Of a stretch of DNA of 22,205 bases, positions 1 to 8,160 are shown in pieces (position 1 is the stretch's first letter; every line of letters begins with the position of its first letter). The translations under genes were made by a program, and so were the position numbers. Below the pieces are notes generated by a model. The model was not told the DNA's origin. It did no database searches and was given only the letters and a program-made list of their open reading frames with translations. The DNA comes from Campylobacterota bacterium. Its GTDB lineage: Bacteria; Campylobacterota; Campylobacteria; Campylobacterales; Sulfurovaceae. Where the stretch lies: the NCBI GenBank assembly GCA_030595845.1, contig JAUVCL010000012.1, positions 1 to 22,205 on the forward strand. Direction: 5' to 3'.

Positions 1-404
1 ATTTTCACATCCGCAGATAAAACACCAAAGTCTTCTACATTGTAAGGACCTTCATTGATCTCAATATAGTCAATATTATTGGTTAAGACATGAGAAACCG
101 GAGGATCCATTCTGTTTGGACAAGCACCATATATCTTTACACCATCAATCGTTACGTTGATATTGTCTTTTTTCTGTCCTCTTACAATGACATCATTTGC
201 AATCCCTGATCTTCTTACCAATGCGACAGAAGGTGACTGCTTAAACAATGCTTCCCCTAAGTCTGCTGATTTGATGTCTTCCCCATGCACATCTTTGATC
301 ACTTCTGTATCTACTTTTGTCTCTACGTTTATCGTTTCCAACTCAACTTCGGCAGCTTGTATCCATAATGAACACGCCAAAGAGAGGTAAATTGCCTTTT
401 TCAT
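1..404 (-). CDS. TonB-dependent outer-membrane receptor, N-terminal part (OprC/NosA-like copper receptor?)
   Basis: This frame is open to the window edge; 134 codons are visible, starting with an ATG 8 bases after an AGGAG ribosome site. Residues 1-18 form a signal peptide ending Q-A-A. Residues 21-28 (ELETINVE) resemble a TonB box. A plug domain follows, with LGEALFKQSPSV (49-60), DVIVRGQ (71-77) and DGVKIYGACPNRMDPP (87-102). The C95-x-x-x-M99 pair matches the CxxxM half of the CxxxM/HxM copper site known from Pseudomonas OprC; the partner HxM would lie in the barrel, outside the window. The role would be energised uptake of copper or a metal complex across the outer membrane. The tonB gene ends 62 bp upstream on the same strand, probably in one operon. 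The plug assignment is firm; copper as substrate is inference from one motif. Confidence 0.85.
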   Translation of the reverse strand, partial: MKKAIYLSLACSLWIQAAEVELETINVETKVDTEVIKDVHGEDIKSADLGEALFKQSPSVALVRRSGIANDVIVRGQKKDNINVTIDGVKIYGACPNRMDPPVSHVLTNNIDYIEINEGPYNVEDFGVLSADVK

Positions 405-466
405 CTTTACTCTCCTAAAAATATTTAGCATAATTCTAGAAGATTAGTGTTAATTATGTGTTAAAT

Positions 467-1174
467 TTATCTAAGTTGATAGCGTAGCGTAAGATTAATA
501 CTTTGCGGTAATCTAATGGGAGACTTTTTGGCATTCACCGGAAATGCACTTTTAACTGCCCTGCGTGCCGAACTATGAAATACTTTAGGGCCATTCAGGG
601 AAATATTTCCTACTTTCCCAGAACGTAAGATAGTAAATTTTACTTTTACACTACCTTGCATTCGTCTTTTTTTAGCAACCCTTGGATAAGACTTGTGCTT
701 ATTGATCGTGGCTCTTATATTGGCAAGAAATTTATTTTTTTCTGCTTTAGAACTTTTTGATTTCCTTGCAGAGACTTTTTTACTTGACTGCTTTTTTCTA
801 ACCTTCTTCTTTTTGGTTTTTTTCTTGATCTCAGGTTTCTTTTTGACTTTTTTAACCACGGGTTTAGGTACAACCTTTTTCACTATAGGCTCAGGAATGA
901 TCTCTTCTTCTATCTTAGGTTCTTCTTTGGAAAGAGGCTCTTTGATAATTTCATGTTCAACAACAGGCTCTTCCTCAACGATAGGTTCTTCTATGGATTC
1001 AACCGGGGGAATCACTTCAGGCACAAAAGCAGACAAAGTCATTTTTAAAATTTTTTCTTCAGATTTTTGTGCAGAGACAAGGTAGTAATTTTGTGCATAA
1101 AAAAAGAATCCTCCCATAGACAGATACAAGAGTGTGGTGCTAAAATAGGAGATAAAATGACGATTTCTTAGCAT
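467..1174 (-). CDS. tonB: TonB energy transducer
   Basis: The product is a 235-aa protein with classic TonB layout. A short cytoplasmic tail and one membrane anchor occupy about residues 9-30. A Pro/Glu-rich segment of repeated E-P-I-V/E-E-P units spans about 45-95, then a very Lys-rich stretch (95-150) that would cross the periplasm. A C-terminal TonB domain begins near residue 163 at YPRVAKKRRMQGSVKVKF and ends in LTLRYQLR. It passes proton-motive energy from ExbB/ExbD to outer-membrane receptors. No exbB or exbD is adjacent, so it must borrow them. It lies directly upstream of a TonB-dependent receptor, suggesting a dedicated pair. The ribosome site before the ATG is weak. I see no convincing promoter in the 90 bp upstream. 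Confidence 0.9.
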   Translation of the reverse strand: MLRNRHFISYFSTTLLYLSMGGFFFYAQNYYLVSAQKSEEKILKMTLSAFVPEVIPPVESIEEPIVEEEPVVEHEIIKEPLSKEEPKIEEEIIPEPIVKKVVPKPVVKKVKKKPEIKKKTKKKKVRKKQSSKKVSARKSKSSKAEKNKFLANIRATINKHKSYPRVAKKRRMQGSVKVKFTILRSGKVGNISLNGPKVFHSSARRAVKSAFPVNAKKSPIRLPQSINLTLRYQLR

Positions 1175-1264
1175 AGAGGTCTTTTTTTGGGATGTATTAT
1201 GACGGAAAAATGTTAAGTGTGTATTAAAAACAACAAAAACACTTTTCTGCTTTCTATATTATTT

Positions 1265-2008
1265 TTACAGATAGTCAGGACAGGCTGTATGTCCAAGACT
1301 CAAGGCGACAGGACAACACCCCTCCGCTTCACCCTTTTTAATAAGCGCATTATCAAATGACCAATAGTGGTTATAGCTACCTGCACGTAAACTCGTAAAC
1401 ACTGTCTCTATATCTGCAGCATCTGATGCATGAGCCATCTCAATATACTCATCTAAATCATAGATATCTATCACCTCTACAGCACATCCTACTTTTAAAG
1501 CCTCTATTTCTGATTCTGATCCCTGCAATACTAAATCATCATAAAGTTTTTGAATTTTTTCTATATCATAAGTTCCTGCTTCCATCTCTTCTATAGGAGT
1601 ATTCATATACCCCAGTGCAGGAAGGTCTATATTTGTAAAGTTGATATCATCACTAAGTTTATATTTTTTAATTAACTCTTGCACTGCCGTAATATGCACA
1701 TATTCGGAGTCTGGAATTTTATTTAATGGTCCGGAATTAGGATACTCTACTGCTAAAGTATTATAAACATCATATGCGAGTCTTTCTTCATTTCCCATAT
1801 GAGACAATGAATTGGTTAGCTCTTCAGAGAGTTTGGAGACAGGTCCATCAATTGCATCTTGTATCTCTGTTGGTAATGTAGCTGATTCATCTATAGGATC
1901 CTGTAGATCAATCGGTATATCATCCACAGGAGAAGAACTTCCTCCACAACCTGTCATTACAAAAACTGTACCTATTGCTAGCAAACTTTTTAGTATATTA
2001 TTTTTCAT
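1265..2008 (-). CDS. DUF2202 ferritin-like lipoprotein
   Basis: The product is a 247-aa protein with a lipoprotein signal: hydrophobic residues 6-18 and lipobox V-M-T-G-C21. The start at 2008 is chosen because a GGAG ribosome site lies just upstream and the lipobox then sits at the usual distance; the frame runs open 24 codons further back, but that stretch lacks signal-peptide character. A low-complexity linker (24-55) leads into a helical domain with GNEERLAYDVY, SEYVHITAVQELIKKY and a late Y-N-H-Y-W-S-F-D-N segment. These Glu/His spacings fit the DUF2202 ferritin-like fold, in which carboxylates and His could bind iron or another metal. The tail carries Cys residues in GCC and a final ACPDYL. 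The function of the family is not established. It appears to be monocistronic. Confidence 0.8.
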   Translation of the reverse strand: MKNNILKSLLAIGTVFVMTGCGGSSSPVDDIPIDLQDPIDESATLPTEIQDAIDGPVSKLSEELTNSLSHMGNEERLAYDVYNTLAVEYPNSGPLNKIPDSEYVHITAVQELIKKYKLSDDINFTNIDLPALGYMNTPIEEMEAGTYDIEKIQKLYDDLVLQGSESEIEALKVGCAVEVIDIYDLDEYIEMAHASDAADIETVFTSLRAGSYNHYWSFDNALIKKGEAEGCCPVALSLGHTACPDYL

Positions 2009-2073
2009 TAATTTATCACTCCAAAATATAGTATTTCTTTTACTATAACAAACAAGTATGAAGTGAGTGTGAA

Positions 2074-2237
2074 TTCCCAAATCACAAAATAGTATTCTTG
2101 TAATCTATGTAATGCTTGTGTTTAAGGGGTTTGTGTCAAATTTGAGTTGCACCCATAGGTTCGGCGATGATTTTACACGAAGCCCTTGAATGCAATGATT
2201 GCGAAGAGTACTGAATTTCTATTTCGTGATTTGGGAA
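2074..2237. repeat. MITE-like segment with 19-bp terminal inverted repeats
   Basis: Positions 2074-2092 and 2219-2237 are inverted repeats that match at 18 of 19 positions (left arm TTCCCAAATCACAAAATAG). They enclose about 126 bp with no open frame of note. Smaller dyads lie inside, such as GCAA-TGA-TTGC near 2192-2202 and CAAATTTG near 2138-2145. The right arm stops exactly at the TAG stop codon of the RND gene. I see no clear target duplication. It could be a non-autonomous transposable element or a long-armed transcription terminator between convergently spaced minus-strand genes; the perfect arms favour the former. Confidence 0.5.
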
Positions 2238-5200
2238 CTAATTTTCTCTTACATTTTCTTCTTTCACTGTCCAGATAAACACAATAGGGATAAATACCAG
2301 TGTCATAAACGTACCTACGATCAACCCACCAATTGCTACCGTACCCAATGGTGCCAATCTTTCCAGTCCTATCGCTGCCCCCTGTGCTACAGGAAGCATC
2401 CCTACAGAAACGGCAATTGCTGTCATAAGTACCGGTCGCGTACGGATTTTAAGAGATTCCATCATGGCATCTTTTGTATTCATTCCTGCCTGTATCTGTT
2501 CCAATGCAAAGTGAATGAGTAAAATGGCATTGTTGACAATGACCCCTGAGAGCAACATAAAGCCCATCATGGCCGGCATGGAAACATGATATCCTACCGA
2601 AAGCATCGTCCATGATGCCCCAATTACTGTGAGAGGGATAGAAAAAAGTATCATCAATGATATCTTCACATTGGCAAACATGACGATGAGCGTAAAAAAC
2701 ATAAGCACCACAGCTACCAATATGGCAGAAACCATACGTCCTGCTGCTGCTTTAAACTGTTTCACATCTCCTACCTGTTCCAACTCTACACCTTGAGGAA
2801 GTGTTACCTCTTCAAGCTGTTTTTCAAAACTTTCCATAATATGTGAGATGGCACCTTTTTCTCTGTTTCCATAGACTTCAAGTGTATATTCTAATCCATC
2901 TCTAGTAATAGAACTAGGTTCTTTTATAGAATCTAAAGTAGCGATCTTATTTAAAGGGATCAACCCTTTAGAAGTATCGATAAGCATGCCTAAGATCGTA
3001 TCAAAATCATCTATCTGTTTTTTAGGCAACCATACTCTTACAAGGTAGTCTATACTGTTCTCTTTGGCAAAAGCAGCCACAGGTGCACCTCTCAAAGCCA
3101 GTTGAAGTTGGCTGGTCACATCTGAACGTTTAAGTCCGTAACGCATGGCTTCAGCTTCATCTATATTGAGGTTATAGACCACTTTATCCATATCCCAGGA
3201 GATAGAAGTTGACACAATCCCTTGTGTCTTCTTCAAGGCTTTTTCTACCTCTATTCCTGAGCTTTGCAGTAAATTCAAGTCTGTAGAACTCAACCTTGCA
3301 TCTACACTCGCCTTGATACTCGACATTGCTGTAGAGCCCGCAGGAGAAATATCTAAATACTTCACATGTGGAATTTTCGCTATCTCTTTACGCAAGTCCC
3401 TTGAAATCTCCCAAATATCTGCCTCTCTTTGGTATCTGTCCACATACGTAGCTATGACAAAAAGATGGTCTATCCCAGACCCTGACCCGATACTCAATAC
3501 CCCTGCCTCAGAACCGATACTCCCTGAAATACGTAAAACTTCACCCTGCTCTTCAATGATCTTATTGATCTTTTTCATGATGAGTTCACTTTTTTCTATA
3601 GGAAGATTTGCATCTGTGGTGACCTGAATGTTTACACCCCCTGTATCCATCGGAGGCATCAGTTCCTGTCCCACCACTGGCATAACGACTTTCACTGAGA
3701 TCAAAAAGAGTGCAATGAGTACAGCCACTGAAATAAAACCTAAACGTCTAGAAGCAGTGATAGCACTTACAATAGCAGAGAAGAAGCCCTGTACCATGTC
3801 ATTTGCACGACCTATCACGGAATGGAAGGCATTTTCTACTTTAAGCAAAGTTGGATTTTTGATCGACAAAATATAAAGTGAAAGCAGAGGTACTGCGATG
3901 ATAGATATCACATAAGAAGCGACCAAAGCCAATAAAAGCGTAGATACAAGCGGTGCAAAGATCGTCTGAGGGTATCCACCGACAAAAAGCATCGGTGAGA
4001 GCGCGAGCATAGTTGTGACCGTACCGGAGAAATCGGCAAACATGATCTCCTTGGTTCCATCAAAAACTGCCGTCTGTATCTCTTTTCCCAATTCCCGGTA
4101 GTGCCGCTCTATGTTTTCCATCACCACGACGGTATCATCGAGCAACAGACCCAAGGCCAAAATGATCGCAGTCAGTGTAATGACATTAAAATCTATACCA
4201 AAGAGGTGCATCAAGGCAATTGTGGAGGTATACACCAAAGGAATGGTTACAAGCACGATCAAGATCTGACGGAAACTTGCTAAAAAGAGGAACACAACGA
4301 TCGTGGACATGATGATCGCATCACGTAGAGACTCAAACATATTGGTCGTACTCTGTTCTATCGTCTCTTTTTGCGTATCACTCACTTCAAAATTGATGTT
4401 GGGATATTGCCTTTTAAAGTCAGCGATCACATGTTCTGCTTTATTGATGGTTTGAATGACATCTGCAGAGACAGAACGTTGTATAGACAGAGCAATCGCA
4501 GCTTTACCGTTCCCATAATAAGCAGCAGCATTTTCGTAATGTCCAAAATAAACTGTAGCCACATCCGAGAGTTTCACTTCTGGCGTAAGCATCAAAGCTT
4601 TTAACGTACTAACTTGATCTCTTTTCCCTTGTGACTTGAGCAAGTAGCGATGTTCTGTATTGCTCACAAAACCTACGGCATATTCATTATCATTTTTTTG
4701 AATGGTAGCGATCACCTGCCCCAAAGAGAGCTGATAGCTATCCAGCTTCTCTTTATCCACAATGATCTGTAATTCTTTGTCATACCCACCAAAGATATCC
4801 ACATTTGCGATACCTTTGGTTTTCAAGAGTGTATGTTTAATATGACTGCTGGCCAGGTCTCGTATATCTTCCAGGGTAAGCGCCGTGTTTCCTTTAGGTG
4901 ACATAGCAACAACAAGTACCGGAGCTGTGGCTTCTGTGATCTTAATGATCTGCGGTTCTTTAATGTCTTTGGGGAGTTTGGCGCGGATCTTGGAGAGTGC
5001 CGTTGTGACATCATTCACTGCCGTATCAATATCTTTACTGTACTCAAACTCTGCCTTAATAACCGTCACTTCGTCAATGGTATTGGAGTAGGCACGGCGT
5101 ATCTCATCGAGCGCATAAAGCTCTTCTTCTACAGGGACGGCGATGTTAGATGCCATCGTTTTAGCCGATGCTCCGGGCTGAACAATGACCAATGCGACTT

Positions 5201-5345
5201 CAGGGTAGTTGGAGTTAGGGAAAAGGTTTCTATGCATTTTATTGTAACCTGTGATACCGGTCAATACAAAGAGGGCAAGAAAAGCAAGGATAATATGCGG
5301 TTTTCTTAAAATCCTCTCTACCCAGGAGCCAGATCCTTTACTCAT
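2238..5345 (-). CDS. RND efflux transporter, inner-membrane pump (AcrB/HAE1 type)
   Basis: The product is a 1035-aa protein, the usual length for an RND pump. The first transmembrane helix is at about residues 17-35, followed by a large periplasmic porter domain. The helix-4 motif LGLLLDDTVVVMEN (398-411) contains the Asp403-Asp404 pair that relays protons. The second half repeats the layout: a helix near 540-555, a second porter domain, then GVIVNNAILLIHF and the closing helices. It exports hydrophobic or amphipathic compounds by proton antiport as the pump of a tripartite complex. The start overlaps the adaptor stop by 4 bp (ATGA), so the two are translationally coupled. The HAE1 subfamily is favoured; a metal-exporting CusA role is not supported because no clear methionine relay was seen. 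The substrate is unknown. Confidence 0.93.
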   Translation of the reverse strand: MSKGSGSWVERILRKPHIILAFLALFVLTGITGYNKMHRNLFPNSNYPEVALVIVQPGASAKTMASNIAVPVEEELYALDEIRRAYSNTIDEVTVIKAEFEYSKDIDTAVNDVTTALSKIRAKLPKDIKEPQIIKITEATAPVLVVAMSPKGNTALTLEDIRDLASSHIKHTLLKTKGIANVDIFGGYDKELQIIVDKEKLDSYQLSLGQVIATIQKNDNEYAVGFVSNTEHRYLLKSQGKRDQVSTLKALMLTPEVKLSDVATVYFGHYENAAAYYGNGKAAIALSIQRSVSADVIQTINKAEHVIADFKRQYPNINFEVSDTQKETIEQSTTNMFESLRDAIIMSTIVVFLFLASFRQILIVLVTIPLVYTSTIALMHLFGIDFNVITLTAIILALGLLLDDTVVVMENIERHYRELGKEIQTAVFDGTKEIMFADFSGTVTTMLALSPMLFVGGYPQTIFAPLVSTLLLALVASYVISIIAVPLLSLYILSIKNPTLLKVENAFHSVIGRANDMVQGFFSAIVSAITASRRLGFISVAVLIALFLISVKVVMPVVGQELMPPMDTGGVNIQVTTDANLPIEKSELIMKKINKIIEEQGEVLRISGSIGSEAGVLSIGSGSGIDHLFVIATYVDRYQREADIWEISRDLRKEIAKIPHVKYLDISPAGSTAMSSIKASVDARLSSTDLNLLQSSGIEVEKALKKTQGIVSTSISWDMDKVVYNLNIDEAEAMRYGLKRSDVTSQLQLALRGAPVAAFAKENSIDYLVRVWLPKKQIDDFDTILGMLIDTSKGLIPLNKIATLDSIKEPSSITRDGLEYTLEVYGNREKGAISHIMESFEKQLEEVTLPQGVELEQVGDVKQFKAAAGRMVSAILVAVVLMFFTLIVMFANVKISLMILFSIPLTVIGASWTMLSVGYHVSMPAMMGFMLLSGVIVNNAILLIHFALEQIQAGMNTKDAMMESLKIRTRPVLMTAIAVSVGMLPVAQGAAIGLERLAPLGTVAIGGLIVGTFMTLVFIPIVFIWTVKEENVREN

Positions 5346-6415
5346 TTTTTAACCCCAATGATATTAACGGCATCATAAGCAGGCAGTTGCGCCAACTTGA
5401 CTTCACTCGCCTGTGCCAAAGGTACTTTAGGACAAGGAGATATCAATACTTGCTGTGTATTTTGTATCTCTATATTTACTTTCATAGGAGAGAATTTAGC
5501 TTCACGGTAAGCCATCACAAACGTATGCTCTTTTTTATGTAAAATGGTGTCCGAAGGGACAATACATCCATGGGCTTCTTTGGTTAATACTTTAATATTT
5601 ACAAAACTTCCTATCGGCAAGTCTATTTTTTGACTCAATGTTACCTCAGCAGAGATCAATCCCTTTGTAGACGTAGTATAGATAGATTTTACAACGCCTA
5701 CCTGTTTGCCTTCCATAAACACATCTTGCTCTTTTTGTATGCTATTATTTTTTGCAGGGGCATAAGAAAAGAGCATTTTCTGCTTTGCGTTACTCATCCT
5801 CAAAATCGCTTTCCCTGAAGCTGCCAAGTCACCTTCATGAAGGAGTATCGCATCTATCTCACCATCAAAAGGTGCCACTATTGTCAAATACGAGAGTTGG
5901 TGTTCAAGTTGTCCTATCTTTTGTTTGGTATTTTCCATGATCGAAGCTTTCACGTTCAGTGATACCTCTGAGATATCAAGCTGTTCTTTGGCAAGTCCAC
6001 CTATGGCAAAAAGTTTTACATTTCTTGCATGAATACTTTCTGCCAAACTCAGATCATTTCGCTGTGCATTCAATGTTGCTTTAAGTGCCTCAATGTTTGA
6101 ATTTAACTCAATCGCATCAATACGTACAAGCATTTCACCTTTTGTGACTTTTTGTGCCTCTGCTACAAATACTTTTTCTACATATCCTGCCAATTTGGTT
6201 GAAAGGGTTATGCTTTTATCTGCCATGATCTGTGCAAGAAAAGGTATTTTATGCTGCATGGTTCCTTGCTTTGCTTTAACCACAGAAACAGTCACTGCCC
6301 CAGCTGAAGGAAGTGTTGCATTGGTGATCTCAGCTTTTCTACTTTGTAAAAGTCTCGCAGCGAGAACCAATACCACTAAAACGATTGCTATGATAATAAT
6401 GGTTTTTTTCTTCAT
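5342..6415 (-). CDS. RND periplasmic adaptor (membrane fusion protein)
   Basis: The product is a 357-aa protein. Residues 4-22 form an N-terminal membrane anchor or uncleaved signal. Then come a lipoyl/barrel-sandwich half (KSITLSTKLAGYVEKVFV), an alpha-helical hairpin (about 105-165, with LNAQRNDLSLAESIHARN and KQKIGQLEHQL), the returning lipoyl half (YLTIVAPFDGEIDAI) and a beta-barrel region. It bridges the RND pump and the TolC channel in the periplasm. Both ends overlap their neighbours by ATGA, so outer-membrane protein, adaptor and pump form one coupled unit. The assignment to the HlyD/AcrA superfamily is clear; the cargo cannot be told. Confidence 0.92.
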   Translation of the reverse strand: MKKKTIIIIAIVLVVLVLAARLLQSRKAEITNATLPSAGAVTVSVVKAKQGTMQHKIPFLAQIMADKSITLSTKLAGYVEKVFVAEAQKVTKGEMLVRIDAIELNSNIEALKATLNAQRNDLSLAESIHARNVKLFAIGGLAKEQLDISEVSLNVKASIMENTKQKIGQLEHQLSYLTIVAPFDGEIDAILLHEGDLAASGKAILRMSNAKQKMLFSYAPAKNNSIQKEQDVFMEGKQVGVVKSIYTTSTKGLISAEVTLSQKIDLPIGSFVNIKVLTKEAHGCIVPSDTILHKKEHTFVMAYREAKFSPMKVNIEIQNTQQVLISPCPKVPLAQASEVKLAQLPAYDAVNIIGVKK

Positions 6416-7716
6416 TTCTGTACCCCTTTTTCCAATAAGTAATCCATATAAAACTTCCCTTTTTGGTAGTTATATCTGCTCTCTATCAACTTTGCGGAAG
6501 CCAGATTGGTTTGACTTTTTGCATAAAGCAGGTCATTGATGGTAGAAACACCATTAATGTAACGCACATTTTCAATTTTCTCACTTTTCTTTACCAATGC
6601 AAGTTGCTTGAGGTTTCCCTGGTATTTGGCATACTCCTGCTTCATCTTCTCCAAAGCTTCTACCAAAGTCTTTCTAAGATCTAAAAGTGTCTGCTGTTTA
6701 CTCAATGTTGCCTGCATATGTGCTATCTTGGCTTTTTGGGTACTTGCATCATTTTTGCCAAAATCAAACAATGTCCATTTTGCATTCACACCTATTTGCC
6801 AATTCTTCTGAGAATTGAAATCTCCCGGATACTTGTTACTTCCGTCATTTTCACCATAGTTGTAGCCGTAATAACTGCTAAGAGAGACTTGAGGATACCT
6901 GCTGGCACTGCTCTTCTCTATACCCTTATTGGCTTTTTTAATGTTGAGTTCAGTAATATGTACTTTATCCAGACTAGAAGCTTCATTCAACAGTCTTTCT
7001 ATCGAGTAGTTCGGTTTTTTCACAAAGACTTTTACGGACTTGAGTTCTCCGATGTGATCTTTGCCTACAAGACTTGCCAAAGAAGCTTTGGTCATGGCAA
7101 TATTGCCTTTAAGTACTTCCCTATAAGAGATATTGCCATAAAGATCATTCTCTGCTTTTAAAAGATCTATCTGTGCTTTCTTACCGAATCTCACCTCTTT
7201 TTTAATGATATCTCTCAGTTTCTTCAATGTTTTCACATATTTTTGCTGCGCAGTTGACATCTCTTGCAGTGCTAAAACGGAAAGGTACAGTGATGCCACG
7301 TTATAAGAAAGCTGCTCTTTTGTAAGGGAGAGTTTACTCTGGGAAAGTTGTGTAGCTATGGAGTCCATCTCTACCTGTTTCGTCTGTGCAAAACCGGTAA
7401 ATAAGGGTACAGTATACATCACCCCCGTGCCAAAGAGATTGCTTGTCGTCGGTACTGCGGTTGGATCGTTCAAAATACTGGCTGGCGTCAGTGGTGCCAG
7501 GGTTCTTGGTAAGTTATAACGGGTATAACTCCCAACCAAGTCTATAGTTCCAAACTGAACAGACTCACTCTCTTTACGCTGTGCCTGAACCAGCTCCATC
7601 TGAGCTTTACTCTGCTTCACTACCGTACTGTATTCCATGGCATAGGTAATGAGTCCATCCAAAGTAGAGCTAAAAAGTGGAACTGTACATAAAAATAGTA
7701 TTAAAATTCGTAACAT
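6412..7716 (-). CDS. TolC-family outer-membrane efflux protein
   Basis: The start is placed at 7716 because GGAG lies 7 bases before it and it opens a clean signal peptide (MLRILILFLCTVPLFSS); the frame is open 27 codons further but through a non-coding leader. The mature protein of about 417 residues shows the two-fold TolC repeat of long coiled helices: AMEYSTVVKQSKAQMELVQAQ in the first half, KANKGIEKSSASRYPQVSL and ASTQKAKIAHMQATLSKQQTLL in the second, and strand segments rich in Y, G and N between them. It forms the trimeric channel through the outer membrane for the adaptor and pump that follow. It is the first gene after a strong hairpin at the end of the cytochrome gene, so it may be partly uncoupled from the sensory genes upstream. 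Confidence 0.9.
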   Translation of the reverse strand: MLRILILFLCTVPLFSSTLDGLITYAMEYSTVVKQSKAQMELVQAQRKESESVQFGTIDLVGSYTRYNLPRTLAPLTPASILNDPTAVPTTSNLFGTGVMYTVPLFTGFAQTKQVEMDSIATQLSQSKLSLTKEQLSYNVASLYLSVLALQEMSTAQQKYVKTLKKLRDIIKKEVRFGKKAQIDLLKAENDLYGNISYREVLKGNIAMTKASLASLVGKDHIGELKSVKVFVKKPNYSIERLLNEASSLDKVHITELNIKKANKGIEKSSASRYPQVSLSSYYGYNYGENDGSNKYPGDFNSQKNWQIGVNAKWTLFDFGKNDASTQKAKIAHMQATLSKQQTLLDLRKTLVEALEKMKQEYAKYQGNLKQLALVKKSEKIENVRYINGVSTINDLLYAKSQTNLASAKLIESRYNYQKGKFYMDYLLEKGVQK

Positions 7717-7772
7717 ATTATTTCTCCAATTATAAAAAACAGAGCATACACAAACAATATCAACACAAAGTG

Positions 7773-7799
7773 AATTGAACCCTTTGAAAGGGTTCAATT
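7773..7799 (-). terminator. 12-bp perfect hairpin at the end of the cytochrome gene
   Basis: Positions 7773-7784 and 7788-7799 are perfect 12-bp inverted repeats (arm AATTGAACCCTT) with a 3-base loop. The distal arm contains part of the TAA stop of the upstream cytochrome gene. No T-run follows in the direction of transcription, so it is not a textbook intrinsic terminator. It could attenuate read-through or protect an mRNA end between the sensory genes and the efflux genes. A TATAAT lies at 7729-7734, only 12 bases before the tolC-like start. Confidence 0.55.
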
Positions 7800-8160
7800 A
7801 CTCAGGCAGAACCAGTTTTTTCTTCAGATCAAAAGTATCTAAAAACGTTTGTATGTTTTTTTTCAAATCTTCATCATCTAGATCTGATACTTCTTTCATA
7901 GAAAACTTTGAAAAGAAGGGATGCGGCATAATAGAATTTTCCTGTTTTGGATCCTTTAAATACTTCAAAATTACTGTTCTCATCGCTTCTTGTGTGCTAT
8001 ATTTCTTAAGGTAACGTCGGTAGATCAATGCATTAGGGATCTGTTCCTGATTATGACACTGTAAACATTTTTGTTGCACCTGTTGTTTATCCTCTATGCT
8101 AATATTACCAGCAAAGACCACTGCAGAAAATAGCATACATAAAAAGATTATTTTTCCCAT
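7798..8160 (-). CDS. Periplasmic monoheme c-type cytochrome
   Basis: The product is a 120-aa protein. Residues 1-17 are a signal peptide (cut after V-F-A). The heme site is CLQCH (32-36), and Met78 in S-I-M-P-H is the probable sixth ligand. The remainder is helical, ending in a Lys-rich tail. This is the size of a small class I cytochrome c for periplasmic electron transfer. The start overlaps the end of the sensor kinase gene by 13 bp, so the two are co-translated. The link to a kinase suggests a role in the redox signal rather than in bulk respiration, but that is inference. Confidence 0.85.
   Translation of the reverse strand: MGKIIFLCMLFSAVVFAGNISIEDKQQVQQKCLQCHNQEQIPNALIYRRYLKKYSTQEAMRTVILKYLKDPKQENSIMPHPFFSKFSMKEVSDLDDEDLKKNIQTFLDTFDLKKKLVLPE

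Noticed and set aside
405..466. Fur box before the receptor gene
   Set aside because: There is a 7-bp dyad CATAATT/AATTATG (429-458), but the spacing and sequence do not fit a Fur site.
693..1085. 130-aa plus-strand frame
   Set aside because: It is antisense to the Lys/Glu-rich region of tonB and reads as Phe/Leu/Ser low complexity.
6093..7161. Plus-strand frames of 148 and 147 aa
   Set aside because: They are shadows of the adaptor and tolC-like genes, without ribosome sites or family features.
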